The notes under the pieces are model-generated. The model made no database searches and was not told where the DNA came from. It saw only the letters and a list, made by a program, of their open reading frames with translations. This document shows, piece by piece, positions 22,398 through 33,680 of a stretch of DNA of 64,000 nt (its first letter is position 1; each line of letters opens with the position of its first letter). Source of the stretch: Pholiota molesta (lineage: Eukaryota; Basidiomycota; Agaricomycetes; Agaricales; Strophariaceae); contig JACGCK010000009.1 in NCBI GenBank assembly GCA_014925825.1, positions 496,001-560,000 on the forward strand. Direction: 5' to 3'. The position numbers were made by a program, and so were the translations under genes.

Positions 22398-23310
22398 CTA
22401 GTCCTCGTCGCCGGCCCACAGCTTCCCCACCGGGCCCGCCACGCCGCCCTCCACCAGCGGGCGCACAAGCCCCCACACCTCCCGCTCCACCGCGTCCCGC
22501 TCGCGCCCCGCATCGACCTCCACCCACCGCGGCGCAGCGCGCGGCGCGAAAAAGCGGCGCCGATCCATCTCCCGCCCGATCTCCTTGAACACCGCCCGCA
22601 CCCGCTGCTGCACCTCCTCCTGCTCGTACCGCTCCTCCCGTACCCGCCGCGCGCGCGCGCGTGGTCCGGCGCGATGTCGAAGAAGAGCACGAGGTCCGGC
22701 GCGGGGAGGCCGACGTCCGGCGCGCGGCACCACTCGTACGGGAGCAGCGGCGTAGGCGGGGTGGGTGGGGCGGGAGAAGACGCGGTGGGATTGGGGGCGG
22801 CCGCAGGCGCGGTCGCGACTTTCGCGGCGGAGAACGCGATCCCGGAGAACGCGTAGCGGTCGCAGAGGACCGGCGTACCCGCCAGAAGAGTAGCCTCGAT
22901 TTTGGACCTGCAAACAAAAAACAAAAAAAACAGCGCAATAACGCGTTCGTCACTCGCCATTCCAACGACGGTGGGGATCGGACAGAATGCACAGGGATAC
23001 GCACGCCAGTTCCCAGCGGTTCGCGGAGAAGAGCAGATGCACCGCGCGGTCGTCCATCTCCGCCGCGGAACGCAGGTACGCGTCGATCATCTGGCCGATC
23101 TGGGTCGATCTGTCTTCACATAAGTAAGTATGAGCAGAAGACGCGTGTCCACGCAGCGGCCGGCGTACCTGGGAACTTCATCAGCGCAGCCTCGACGCCC
23201 TGCGCCTTGAGCTGCGCGTGCAGGCGTGCGACCTGGGTCGTCTTTCCTGAGCGGTCGAGGCCTTCGATGACGATAAAGGGCGCGCGGCGTGGAGGGGCTT
23301 GGGAGGCCAT
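22398..23310 (-). CDS. Thymidylate kinase (dTMP kinase), with one apparent frameshift
   Basis: The enzyme phosphorylates dTMP to dTDP for DNA synthesis. From the start at 23310 (MASQAPPRRAPFIVIEG) the P-loop GLDRSGKTTQ follows. After an intron come STQIGQMIDAYLRSAAEMDD and VHLLFSANRWE; after a second intron, GTPVLCDRYAFSGIAFSAAK carries the DRY/F motif and DLVLFFDIAPDHARARGGYG the lid region. The following EERYEQEEVQQRV, conserved in the family, is in another frame. A single missing G in the short G-run at 22637-22639 explains the break, and the rest reads cleanly to the stop at 22398. A Pro/Ala-rich insert of about 30 residues precedes LLPYEWCRAPDVGLPAPD. Sequence error is the likely cause of the break. 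Confidence 0.88.
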
Positions 23311-23941
23311 TGGGTGTGGCGCTGTATGTGGCTGGGGTAGCGCTGCAAGAGGTGTTGAATGAAGAGCACTTAGCACAGAGGAGCAGAAGATCTGAAAGCG
23401 TGAGAGCATTCTCTGTATAAAGATAAGATAAGATAAGATCCCCTCTTACATGATCGGCCGGCCCGGAATGGTACAGAATGGTACCCGTTCAAACCTCCGA
23501 TGACGCAGCGGAGAATTGCACAATGCACAACAAGTCTACCCTCACAAGCCATGCGCGACGAAAGTCGAAGCAGATAAACACCATTATTGCTAATTCAACT
23601 GTACACACTTGATCAATAAATAGATATGGGCGGAGTCGTTATGTTGGTCACAAAGAATACAGAGATCAGGTATAAACACGTCAGATGACAGATGTTGTCA
23701 AAAGCCAGTGCAAAATCTGAGGTGGTGGGATGGGAGATGGGCCCGGCACGAGATTAAGGAGGACGAAAGGGCAAATGCGTGTATAAATAGAAAGGGAAAA
23801 TGCACGGAAGGTAAAGAAGGCGCAGGAGATAACAACAAGCAATCCAAGGAACCCTAACGCAATGAAAAACCCGAAAAAGGACAGAAAGCACCGTACGTGC
23901 ATTGGCAATCAATGCAGGCACACACAGCGGGAAGGTCGGCA
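23311..23941. other. Region between thymidylate kinase and the Sds3-like gene
   Basis: This contains the thymidylate kinase promoter and the 3' end of the Sds3-like gene. Four copies of AGATA run in tandem at 23421-23439 (agataagataagataagat), about 110 bases upstream of the kinase start. They could be GATA-factor sites or a microsatellite. No gene is supported. Confidence 0.5.
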
Positions 23942-25573
23942 TCACGCCAGCCCCGCCCCCGTCTTCGCCATCGACGCCGCAGCTGTCGCCCGCCGCCGCT
24001 TGTTCCCTCTCCGAATCTCAATCAAATCATTCTCCAATTCGCTGTCCTTGATCACATTCAGCACGACCAGGCTCTTGCCCAGCCCGCCGATCGCCTGCCC
24101 TTGGTGGGCCCCGCCGCCTTTAACCCGCCGCCGCCCACCGTTCGGCGCAATCCCGCCCACGCCGGCACCCAGCCCCCCGCCGCCCCGCCCGCGCCGCCCC
24201 CCGCCGCGTGTGCGCCGGACGGCGTCGACGTGAGCGGGAGCGGGAAGGGCGAGGGGAGGTCGTCGACTGACAGGGAGTGCGGGTTGGGGAAGGGCCCCGT
24301 GGTGATGGGCAGGTTCGCGGACAGGAGGGTGCCGTTGGCGCCGACGTGGGCGGTGGAGAGCGGGTACCCGGCGGCGGGCCCGGTGTGGGGGGTGGGGGGC
24401 GGGGAGGTGCCGAGCTTGTTGCGCAGCTTGCGGGTGGGCGGCCGTGAGTGGATGTCGAGCACTGCGTCTGCGCGGGGGGTGAGCGTGCGTGTGGGTGGAC
24501 GGGGAGAAGGGACATACCTCCGAGGGTGCCGTCGCCCTCTTTCTCTTCCCTGGCTCGTCGCCGCCGCTCTTCGATGCCTTCTAGCAGCCGCTCTCTGACT
24601 CTTTCTCGCCCTCTCCGCCATTCGTCTTCTACCCGTTCGCGCTCCTCGTCGTACGCCACTTGCGCGCATTCTAGCGAATATCGCTCCTCGACTTCGAGTT
24701 GGGCCAGCAGCGCCGAGCGTTCGAGTGTGAGTGGGTACAGCCTCAGCCGGTACAGCGGAGACAGCTCCGGGCGCGTTGAGAGGACGTGTGCGGCATTGTG
24801 GAGGCTGGAGACGGTTTCCGCGAAGTGGCGGCCGCTGTAGGGCGGAGGCAGGTTAGTGTTGTGGATGGGCATGGTGGGTGGGGGGTGGAAGAAAAGCGGG
24901 CGGCAAAACAAAAACAAAGGCAAAAAGAAATTCACGCACTCGTCTCTTCGATCACCGAGCTCCTTGCCGGCTCTGGACGCCTCCTTCCGCTTCTTCTCTT
25001 TCCTGCCCTCCTCCATCGCTCCGCCTTTTTTGAACACCATCCGGAATGTGCAGATAAGAAAGCAAAAGCAAAAATGCAGGGTCAGCACATGCGCGCCGGA
25101 GCCGTCTGTCTCAGGGCCGAGCCCCAAACGGAACACAGAGCTGCGCGCTACGCACCGTGTCGGGAGCTCGTGCTCGGGTCCGCTGCGCCTACCGCGGGCG
25201 GGTGCGGGGTGTGGCGGGGGTGGGCCGCGAGCGAACTGGGGTGCGGCGCCGGGTGTGGGTGGTGTGGCTGCGGCGGGTGCGCAGGCTGGGGTTGATGCGA
25301 CCCGTCACGGCGGCCATGGCCGATCTGGCCATACCGCTCCCTCTCTCCCGCCGCACTCACCCGCCCCCCGTCGCGCTCGTACCCCTGCTGCTCCGCCCTC
25401 ACCACCTTCGACGAGCCGCCGCCTATGTACCCGAGCCCCGGGCCCATGCCGGGACCCACGGGGGAGAGTGCGGTGGCGCCAGCGGCGGAGGAGGGCGCGG
25501 TGGCGATGCCTGTTTGGATGTGGGTGGGTTTGGTGCCGGGTGGGACGGCGAAGAGGCCTGGTCGTGGAGGCAT
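23942..25573 (-). CDS. Sds3-like subunit of a histone deacetylase complex
   Basis: Exon 1 (from 25573, MPPRPGLFAVPPGTKPTHIQ) is Pro/Ser/His-rich. A lysine-rich exon (AMEEGRKEKKRKEASRAGKE) joins it in frame. The conserved Sds3 segment follows: GRHFAETVSSLHNAAHVLST, LYRLRLYPLTLERSALLAQL, EVEERYSLECAQVAYDEERE, then a charged coiled-coil ending RRRRAREEKEG. After another intron comes SRPPTRKLRNKLGTSPPPTP. Sds3 homologues belong to Rpd3/Sin3-type deacetylase complexes in the nucleus. The C-terminal block (GQAIGGLGKSLVVLNVIKDS, ELENDLIEIRRGNKRRRA, stop at 23942) is reached only if one G is restored in the six-base run at 24173-24178; otherwise the frame ends at about 24058. The region is very GC-rich. 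The family call is good; the first exon is inferred from clean splice joining. Confidence 0.75.
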
Positions 25574-26265
25574 GATGGGGGTGCGCGCAGGGCCTGTCCC
25601 CGTCCACGGTCCTGGCGCTCCAGCATGCCACCTCGTCGACGGGCTTCCAAAAAAAGAAATGTGTCATAGCCACGTGATATCTAATTATGGCGCGTCGCGT
25701 GGGGGAGGCGGTCGCGTTCGTTGCTAATAGTAATACCTGAGCAATATTTAGTTCTCCGATGCCCGTAGCGTCCAAATCAAATAGAAAACAAGCGCTATTT
25801 CTTGCTCTGGAATATTATTTCAAGCTTGAGCGTGAATTGAAAGGCGATCTATTCTCCGTTACTTCAAAAATCCTGATAACACTCTTATCTTCGGGGTTTA
25901 TCTCGCTCTTGGAACGTGCTATCGACATTCCGTGTATCATAACTGGCGGGCGCTTCGCGGGCATTGGTAATCTTATTTATACTACATAAAAGCAAAATGA
26001 ATAGGCAAAATTGGTTCTTGAGGTGTTCGGAAGAGCCGCGGTTTGAGAGCGGCGGTAACATCACACGGACATTGCCGGCCTGCACATGGTTGGTTCCAAC
26101 GTTCACTGCAGAAGCTCAGTTATCACTCAAGTCTTCACTTAAGCCGCACTTCACAGAATCGGACAGTCCGCAGTGCCCTGCACTTTGGGAGTCTTTACAT
26201 GTGAGCTAGTAAGTATACTACAAACTTTCTGACCCATTACGCAGCGCCAGCATCCTCCGTCCACC
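25574..26265. other. Divergent promoter region
   Basis: This lies between the divergently transcribed Sds3-like and beta-lactamase-like genes. It holds copy 2 of the shared CACGTG block (25643-25697) close to the Sds3-like start. No gene is supported. Confidence 0.5.
25643..25697 (-). repeat. Shared CACGTG block, copy 2
   Basis: Read on the minus strand it contains acgcgacgcgc, atatcacgtgg, tatga and tttctttttttggaagc, the same order as at 6990-7053. Here it sits about 70-125 bases upstream of the Sds3-like start codon and points toward it, which favours a promoter function. Confidence 0.6.
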
Positions 26266-28327
26266 ATGGGGCAGCACGGATTGCAACAACCCGCCCATGT
26301 TCTGCCACAAAGAACGTTCTCGCGAATCTCAGGACGCACTCTCCTCAAATGGGCCGCGTCCGTTGCCCTTCTCCTCACGCTTACTGCTTCCTTCAACCCT
26401 CAGGACCTGGAATCGAGCGTCTTATGGTTTGCTGAGGTCTCCACATCCAATTGGGAGATCAAGTTCGGCTCAGGAAAGGCTTGTCAAGCGCCCGCTCCGA
26501 ATCTCTTCGCATACAGCCCCCCTCGCCCTTCGAACGATCTCATCGCAAAGGCATCCAAAGACGTCGACAAATATCTGTCGAACAGGGCATCGAAGCCGGA
26601 TGTCGATAGTATCGCAATCTCCATTGTCACTGCTGCAGGACCCCTCTTTGAAGCTGGATACGGTGTTCTAAAGGCCAACGAGACGGACACGGACATGGAG
26701 GGGACACATCCGGTTGATCGTGATTCGATTTACAGGATTGCGAGCATTTCGAAGATGTTCACGGTGCTGGAGACGCTGATCCTTAGAGAGCGAGGCGCGT
26801 TAAATTGGTATAGTAATTCATGGAATAGACCCATCCCTTTCAATTAATTCCTGAATATCTGTAGGGATGATCCTGTCGAAAAGTTTCTGCCTGAATTCAA
26901 GCCGCCTTCCTCTGGATGGTCAGGCCATTTAAGTGGACTAGATTCAAAGGAAAGACCTCATATCACCCTTCGTCAACTCGCCAGTCATCTTGCAGGTTAG
27001 TCTTATTGTTCAAGTCTGCCGTTTCCAGACTGGTATATCATTATGCATAGGTATAGGACGTGATTATCCTCCTTCCGAAACTGAAGACTGGCCGGTCTCT
27101 GACTTGCCTCTTGACAAAAAATATGACATTGCGAACATCACCTCGCGCGCCAGTACCGAGCCTGGACCTTCATACGACGAGTTCTTGAAAGTGGTATCGA
27201 AGTACCCCCTCGTGAATGTGCCGTACGGATATCCAGTCTACTCAAACACGGGTATGAGCCTGCTTGGACTATCCAACATTGCCGCAAACAAGATGATCAG
27301 TTCCAACCCACTTGACGAGCCGCAAACACACACGGAACTGGTCAAACGCGACATATTCGATCCGCTACAGATGAACAGCAGCTTCTACCGCGTACCCAGC
27401 GACGAGGCGCTGCGTTCCCACATAGCCGTTCCTCTGATACATTCTGAATGGGCGGATATGTCTCTTGGAGACGTTGTGGACCCGGCTGGGGGACAGTATA
27501 GCTCGCTCGGCGATCTCGCGACGGTCATGAAGACGCTGCTCTCGCCTGTTGGCCGAGGCGGTGTCATCCCAGCCAGCGTGGTGCGCGAATGGCTTCGGCC
27601 TTTGTATACCTGGAATACGGGCTCTGAAGAAGTTGGTGCGCCATGGGAGATTATAACATCTCTCTCTGGACCGAAAGCTTACACTAAAGGTGATACACGC
27701 GGATAACTTCCAGTTTACCTACTGCTGATCGTATTTTCGTCATAATATTTAGGCGGCAACCTCCCAGGATACCACTCCGAGTTCGCGGTGATTCCAGAGT
27801 ACTCTGTCGGCATCATCGTGCTTGTAACTGGGCAGTACAGTGATACCTCTACCATCCTTAAAGAAGTCGCCAAACGCTTCACACCCACCCTCGAGAAGCT
27901 GCACCACTCCGAGATCGAGAAGCGCTACGCTGGCACATGGGTAAACGGCGACGACATCGCGGAGATAGAATCCAAGAAAGGCGTCTTGAGGGTGAAGAGA
28001 CTCGTTGTAAGGGGCGTGGACGTGCTCCAGTCCGTGTACGACGCTCTGAGTGTGAACGGAGTGGATGGCGCCGCTGCACGCGGGGTGCCGCAGCAGATGG
28101 GTTCTGTTCCTCCCGTGGCTCTGTGGAGCACAGGGCAGGTTGGGGAGTTTAGGCTGGCGTTTGGGCGTCCTTACCTCAATAATGTGCGCGGTGTTGGGTG
28201 TGCGCCATACTGGATCAGTCTCGACATCAGTCTACACAGCCGGGGGGCACCGATTGATCTTCTGTATTGGAAAAATGGTGTCCTCACGTATCCATCTTCT
28301 GGTGTCAGTTTTGGAAGGAAGAGATAA
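26266..28327 (+). CDS. Serine beta-lactamase-like hydrolase (class C/esterase type), membrane-anchored or secreted
   Basis: The N-terminus (MGQHGLQQPAHVLPQRTFSR) leads to a hydrophobic segment (WAASVALLLTLTASF) that fits a signal anchor. The beta-lactamase/transpeptidase-like fold follows: YRIASISKMFTVLETLILRE with the S-x-x-K nucleophile motif (SISK), ITLRQLASHLAG, VPYGYPVYSNTGMSLLGLSN with the Y-x-N motif (YSN), and GGQYSSLGDLATVMKTLLSP. The C-terminal part (GGNLPGYHSEFAVIPEYSVG, then a lipocalin-like beta-rich region) ends with SGVSFGRKR at 28327. Introns lie near 26810, 26995 and 27690-27750. Fungal members include esterases and hydrolases of lactam or amide natural products; the substrate here cannot be told. 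Antibiotic resistance should not be inferred. Confidence 0.85.
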
Positions 28328-28860
28328 TACCAGATGTTCTTTCTGTTATGGTCAACTCTCACCTTTGCCATTTTTATTTTGTTGTATCATATTTCTTATT
28401 GGTTTTCTGAGTGGAGAATACGACTGATTGGGACCAGCTTGGGCAGCCTGATTAATTATAATACGTCACATGCCGGGTTGCACTGCAAGTGGAAGCCCCT
28501 GACAAGCCCCTTCCTTCTTGATTCCTTCTTTGAAAACGCTGCCAGACGCGCCACTAACATGGACGTAAAGATTTCCACAATCTTGGACCTGGGCACCCTC
28601 TGTGCTTCATGAAACTAGGTTGACTTTGTTGAATAATCCTTGCCTTCGATGCTTTTCGCTCCGTAGTCATCGTAACTTTTCTCGGGACAATGCAATCGCT
28701 CCAAACTGTAACAGACACACAGCCTCGTTGCAGTGGCCAGCCTACATACCTACCCCAGATTCCTATCGCCAACCTTCGCTGGGTGGGGTGGATATATATA
28801 TACATGCTTGCAGCCTTGCAGCACATTATTCGGACCACTCCTCTGCCTCTACTCCTCTGA
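28328..28860. other. Intergenic region upstream of the 28861 gene
   Basis: No gene is supported. A TATA-like run gatatatatatac (28792-28804) lies 57 bases before the next start codon. Confidence 0.5.
28792..28804 (+). promoter_or_regulatory. TATA-like run upstream of the 28861 gene
   Basis: The sequence gatatatatatac sits 57 bases before the ATG at 28861, a usual distance for fungal TATA elements. Confidence 0.45.
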
Positions 28861-30036
28861 ATGTCTGGACCGCAGACTGCGAATGCGCATGCCCAAGTTC
28901 AAGGCTCTAATGACCTCCCTCCCATTCCCCCATACGAACCAGTAACGCTAACCTGGGATCCATCCGCATTGTATCCCGAGGAAGGGACATCTTCCAGTCA
29001 TGCGCCGATTGCACCTGGGAACAACGAACGAAGGCCCACAACTTCCCGACCTTTTAACCTCCATTCGTTGGAGGGTGCAGTACCTGCAGATGCGCCGCCC
29101 TCGTACGTCCACTTCCAAGTACTTAACACAGCGCAAGACCCACAACTCACTCCCACCCCGGAATCGCGTAATGATCAGATACAACGTAGCCCGCATCCCC
29201 AACTATCCCGTCACCTACACTTTCTCGAGTCTCGGTCCAACAACCGGCGCGATGATTCTCGTCCCGCCGCCAGATTCCCCTGACACGCGCCCGCTATACC
29301 ACATCTCCGTCTCGCATGATCCATTCCTTCCACATTGCCGAATCACGTCGGTCTTGCAGGGCGGGAGCGTGAATGGCTCGTATGTCGGAGGCTTCACGTG
29401 CGTGGTTCCACATCCTACCGCCTCGAAATAGAAATTTTGATTCCTGGATGGACGGGTTTCTAGATCTATATCTGGTATCGAGGATTTGAAAAAGGACGCA
29501 GAGACGGTATGTATACGGGAATGCGAACATCCTTTGTTCACGATCTTCAAGCACACGACGCTGAAAAGGAAAGGCCTGGTACGTCGTCATGGCTGGATAT
29601 TATCTATACCTCAAACAGTTAATGTATCTTTTTCGACACTTCTCCTTAGGCCTACCAAACCTTTGAATGGTACTCATTCAACTCCAAACGCGCGCTAAAA
29701 TGGACGACATCGACTAGCTGGCCGAAGGCCGGCCCAAGCACTGTAAGTCCACAATTCCCATTCCCCTGTCCACTCCAAGTTCATTCAATCACTGACGCGA
29801 CGATCCACACTCTCGAATAAAAGTGTGTCCTCCTTTCCGATCCCAAGAAGGCAAAAGTGGCCGAGTTCACCCCATTCGCGGAGCTCCGACGGCGCGGGCA
29901 GCCTGTCCTTGAAAACACGCTGACGGTGATGCCAGTGGGACACTCGCATCTTGATGATATTTTAATTTCTGCGCTGTTGCTTGAGCGGAGGAGGAGGATG
30001 GAGACTTTGACGAATGCGCCTTGGAGTGTGCGATGA
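28861..30036 (+). CDS. Uncharacterised fungal protein
   Basis: I do not recognise a named domain, but the sequence has the look of a conserved mushroom family. Exon 1 is Pro/Ser-rich (MSGPQTANAHAQVQGSNDLP) and ends PADAPPS. An intron at 29103-29178 joins it in frame to YNVARIPNYPVTYTFSSLGP, GAMILVPPPDSPDTRPLYHI and PHCRITSVLQGGSVNGSYVG. The exon structure between about 29400 and 29650 is unclear. Later exons read YQTFEWYSFNSKRALKWTTS and CVLLSDPKKAKVAEFTPFAE, then RRGQPVLENTLTVMPVGHSH and LDDILISALLLERRRRMETL, ending at 30036. There is no signal peptide or membrane segment, so a cytoplasmic protein is likely. Function unknown. Confidence 0.65.
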
Positions 30037-31288
30037 GGAATCTTGATGTGGTATTTGAGTGCAGTTGAACTAGAGGTCTTGAGGTATGTATTCCTTCATT
30101 CCGTGCCATCGATACTTGCCCTGATTGTATACGTTATCAGTCGTCGTCTAAATATGAATCGAAGCTGAAAATCTGAATGTGGACGATTTGAACCTCGGAT
30201 TCTCGGACGTTGAGTAAGTACATATTCTGATCCGTGCCACACCATATCATTTGTCACCCTATGTCACCGCTACTATCTAAGTCTTCACTGTACATGCTTC
30301 CGAATGACCCTCAAGTACTAAGTGTCCAGTGGAAGCGCTTTTAGACGTGGCTGAAATCTTGGTAAAGCCATTCAAAGTGCGCAAACTTGGCTTGTCTATC
30401 TGTATTTATTTCTCTTCCTCAGAAATCGACACGGCCAGAAGACCAAATTCAAACGTCGAACTACAGGTTGAAGGAACCTAATTTAAACAGCATGATCTAT
30501 AATGATAACGTATGAAAGGCGGAATGACGATTAAGCATATGCTTCTTCCGTTCATACTGGGTTGCTGATTGGCTCGACATAATAGGCTGGAATGGAATCG
30601 GTTTAATGAAGTACGTCCTCGATGGTATCATTCACCTGGTAATAGCGCTCATTCACAACGCTTATGCTACTGCATGTGTACACATGATATAGGTATAGAA
30701 GCCTTATGAGCATATGTTGCACAATGCTCTTTTATAGATTTTATTCTGACGAACCAAGTACTTCATTCGGAGCGAGCACATGGGTGTGTGTTATTTTTAA
30801 CTCGATTTGATAGAGACTTCTAGTCTTCTGTTAGTCCAGTATCTACGCCAAGTCTACGCAGCTTCACGATGATCGTGCTACTTATGCTCCACAAGTGTAT
30901 TAGTTCACAAAATGGACACGGTTGTCCCGAATCAACAGCACGGTATTTTTCGACCCAAATAACCGATGATTTCCACTCGACGTTCACATGATATCATGTG
31001 TTCCTCATCTCTTCCCACTTGCTTCAGCTTGGCTTCTCATCCTCGACGTCCCAAAGGATGCACAAAGTCACCTTTCTATAGCATGTTGTTCTTAGCCCTC
31101 GTGGATTCTTGGCACCATACTGGCCCATCTGTCCATGCGCATTGCGTGCAACGAAGATAAGGGGAATTCAATCAAAATAGCAGTTTGATGGGAGATGACA
31201 CAAGGAATTGGTTATAAAAGGGGGCCGACACACTAGTTACCGCTCAAGACCTTCCTGGTCCTAACTCGATCCTTACAATTCCACTGCG
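30037..31288. other. Intergenic region with no supported gene
   Basis: Open frames are short and without domains. The sedolisin TATA box (31213-31220) lies near the right end. I see no repeats. Confidence 0.5.
31213..31220 (+). promoter_or_regulatory. TATA box of the sedolisin gene
   Basis: The sequence tataaaag lies 68 bases before the predicted start codon at 31289 and is followed by a G-run. Confidence 0.6.
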
Positions 31289-33680
31289 ATGTTGTGGTCC
31301 TCTTTCCTAGTCCTGGGCCTCGCCCAATTGGCGATGTCAAAGCCGCTCGTGAAGCGCTGGGACGACTTTGCTGAGAAGCATGCATGGGTCGAAATCCCTC
31401 GAGGCTGGGAGCACAAGGCCGCCGCTCCAGCTGACCACGTATTCGACATGCGCGTTGGATTGAAGCAAGATGGAATCAACGACCTGATCGACAACCTGAT
31501 GGAAGTCAGCGATCCTTTCCATGAGAGGTATGTCTCCCGCTTCCAAGTACTGAGGTCGGCTTCCCTAATTGAAACGAAATCAGATACGGCCAGCACTTGA
31601 GCAAAGAGGAGGTTGAAGCTTTCACAGCTCCTCACGCAAACACCGTGGAGGCCGTCGAAGCCTGGCTCGAATTCCATGGAATTGATACTTCCTCATTGGA
31701 ACGCTCTCCAGCTGGCGAATGGATCACCCTCCGCGTCAGCGTGGCACAAGCCGAACGCATGCTTGGTGCTAAATACAATGTCTACCACCACTCCAAATCC
31801 GGAGAAACCGTTGTCCGAACTCTCAGCTACTCTCTGCCTCAGGAACTCCACTCCCATGTCGACGTGATTGCCCCCACGACGTATTTCGGTACGCTCAGGA
31901 GCATGAAGGCCACTAACTTCTTACAACCCGATGTTAAGCCTATCACGGAAGCTGAGCTGAAAAATTCGTTGTTGACAAATCTCTCGAGCGCCGCTGTCCC
32001 CAGCAGCTGCGCAAGGACGATCACGCCTGCTTGCTTGCGCGCTCTATATAACACCGCATCATATACCCCTACTGAAACCGCTACCAACAAGCTCGGTGTT
32101 GCGGGCTATCTCGGCGAATTCGCCAACACTGCTGACCTCCAGGTCAGTTATGCAAAACCAAAATAGTCTGTTCTCCCACTTACTTCGAGTTTATTATATC
32201 AGACTTTCTTTAAATCCTTCCGCACGGACGCCGTTGGATCAACATTCGATGTAGTCCTTGTAAATGGTGGCAAGAACACCCAAAGCACGCCTGGTGTCGA
32301 GGTTTGTGACACATACAATATTGTGGATTGATTTACGATTAACATTCGCGAACAAAAGGCCAATCTCGATATCCAATATACCACTGGAATTTCATTCCCG
32401 ACCCCAAACACCTATTACAGGCACGTAACGTTTCCTTATCTGAAGCTTTGAACGCTAATAAGCCCTTGCTTCAGCACTGGGGGAAGTCCTCCCTTCACAC
32501 CTGACAGCTTTACGCCGACCAATACAAATGAGCCTTACCTCGACTTCCTCACCTTCCTTCTCGCTCAATCGACTATCCCCCAGACTCTTACAACCTCGTA
32601 CGGCGATGATGAGCAAACAGTACGCACAAAAGAAACCAGCGCAACCATATAATACTAAGTTGTGTGATTGTTTAGGTTCCCCTTGACTATGCCACCAGTG
32701 TTTGCAACATGCTCGCGACCTTGGGCTCACGTGGAACCACTGTGTTCTTCTCGAGCGGTGACGAAGGGTGTGTATATATCCCTTTGGTCAAATATTATGC
32801 GAAAATTCTAATGTAGATACTAGTGTTGGCGGAGGTGACTGTACGACAAACTCGGGTACTTCGCAAGTTATCTTCCAGCCTGCATTCCCAGCCTCGTCAG
32901 TCGAAATCTGTTCTCGTGCAATGAAAAGAAATCTCACCATGATGCAACAGGTGCCCATTCGTTACCGCCGTCGGTGCCACGACTGGCATCAGTCCAGAGA
33001 AGGCCATCAGTTTCTCTGGCGGAGGATTCTCCAGATATTTCGCTACTCCTTCCTACCAAAGCGCTGCCGTTAACACCTTCGTCACTGGCCTGGGTACGAA
33101 GTTCAACGGATTGTACAAGTAAGCTTCTCAGGCTCAGTACTGTATTGTTGTGTTAATATGGTCTTCAGCAAAACCGGACGTGCCTATCCTGATCTCTCTG
33201 CTCAAGGCCAGGGTTTCCAGGTCGTTGTAGGTGGAAGTGTTGAATCCGTTGCCGGAACCAGCGCCAGTTCCCCGGTATGGTTTTTTTATTGCTTGCTGTT
33301 CCTTGCTAATAACGTTTATCAAAGACCGTTGCTGGAATCTTCGCTCTTCTCAATGACTTCCGTATTGCTTCGGGAAAGACCACACTGGGATTCGTTAACC
33401 CTCTGCTCTACTCCAATGCTACCTCTGGCTTCAACGATATCACATCTGGATCGAATCCCGGATGCGGAACAGCAGGTAAGTCACATATCTACATACGAAA
33501 TGGCAGATTGATTGGATTGACTATTTGCGTACCCTTATCTAGGTTTCACTGCTGGTGTTGGTTGGGATCCTGTAAGTTGATCATGAACTTGCCTATTTCA
33601 AGCAGGAATTGACACAAATATCTATACAGGTTACTGGTCTTGGTACGCCCGACTTCTCGAAGCTGCAGCAGCTTGTTTAG
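31289..33680 (+). CDS. Sedolisin / tripeptidyl-peptidase (family S53), secreted
   Basis: This acid serine-carboxyl protease carries a signal peptide ([20 protein letters not shown]), then a pro-domain ([60 protein letters not shown]) that folds the enzyme and is removed. The mature domain follows ([20 protein letters not shown]). The catalytic Glu and Asp are seen as E-x3-D in GVEANLDIQY, the oxyanion Asp in [10 protein letters not shown], and the nucleophile Ser in VAGTSASSP. The C-terminal calcium-binding part is [13 protein letters not shown] with [20 protein letters not shown]. About eleven short introns must be removed; the joins I checked keep frame, for example PAFPAS to [12 protein letters not shown]. 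The likely role is extracellular protein digestion at acid pH. Confidence 0.92.

Noticed and set aside
26266..28327. Reading the beta-lactamase-like gene as an antibiotic-resistance determinant.
   Set aside because: Fungal members of this fold are mostly esterases and hydrolases of other substrates; the sequence alone does not show lactam resistance.
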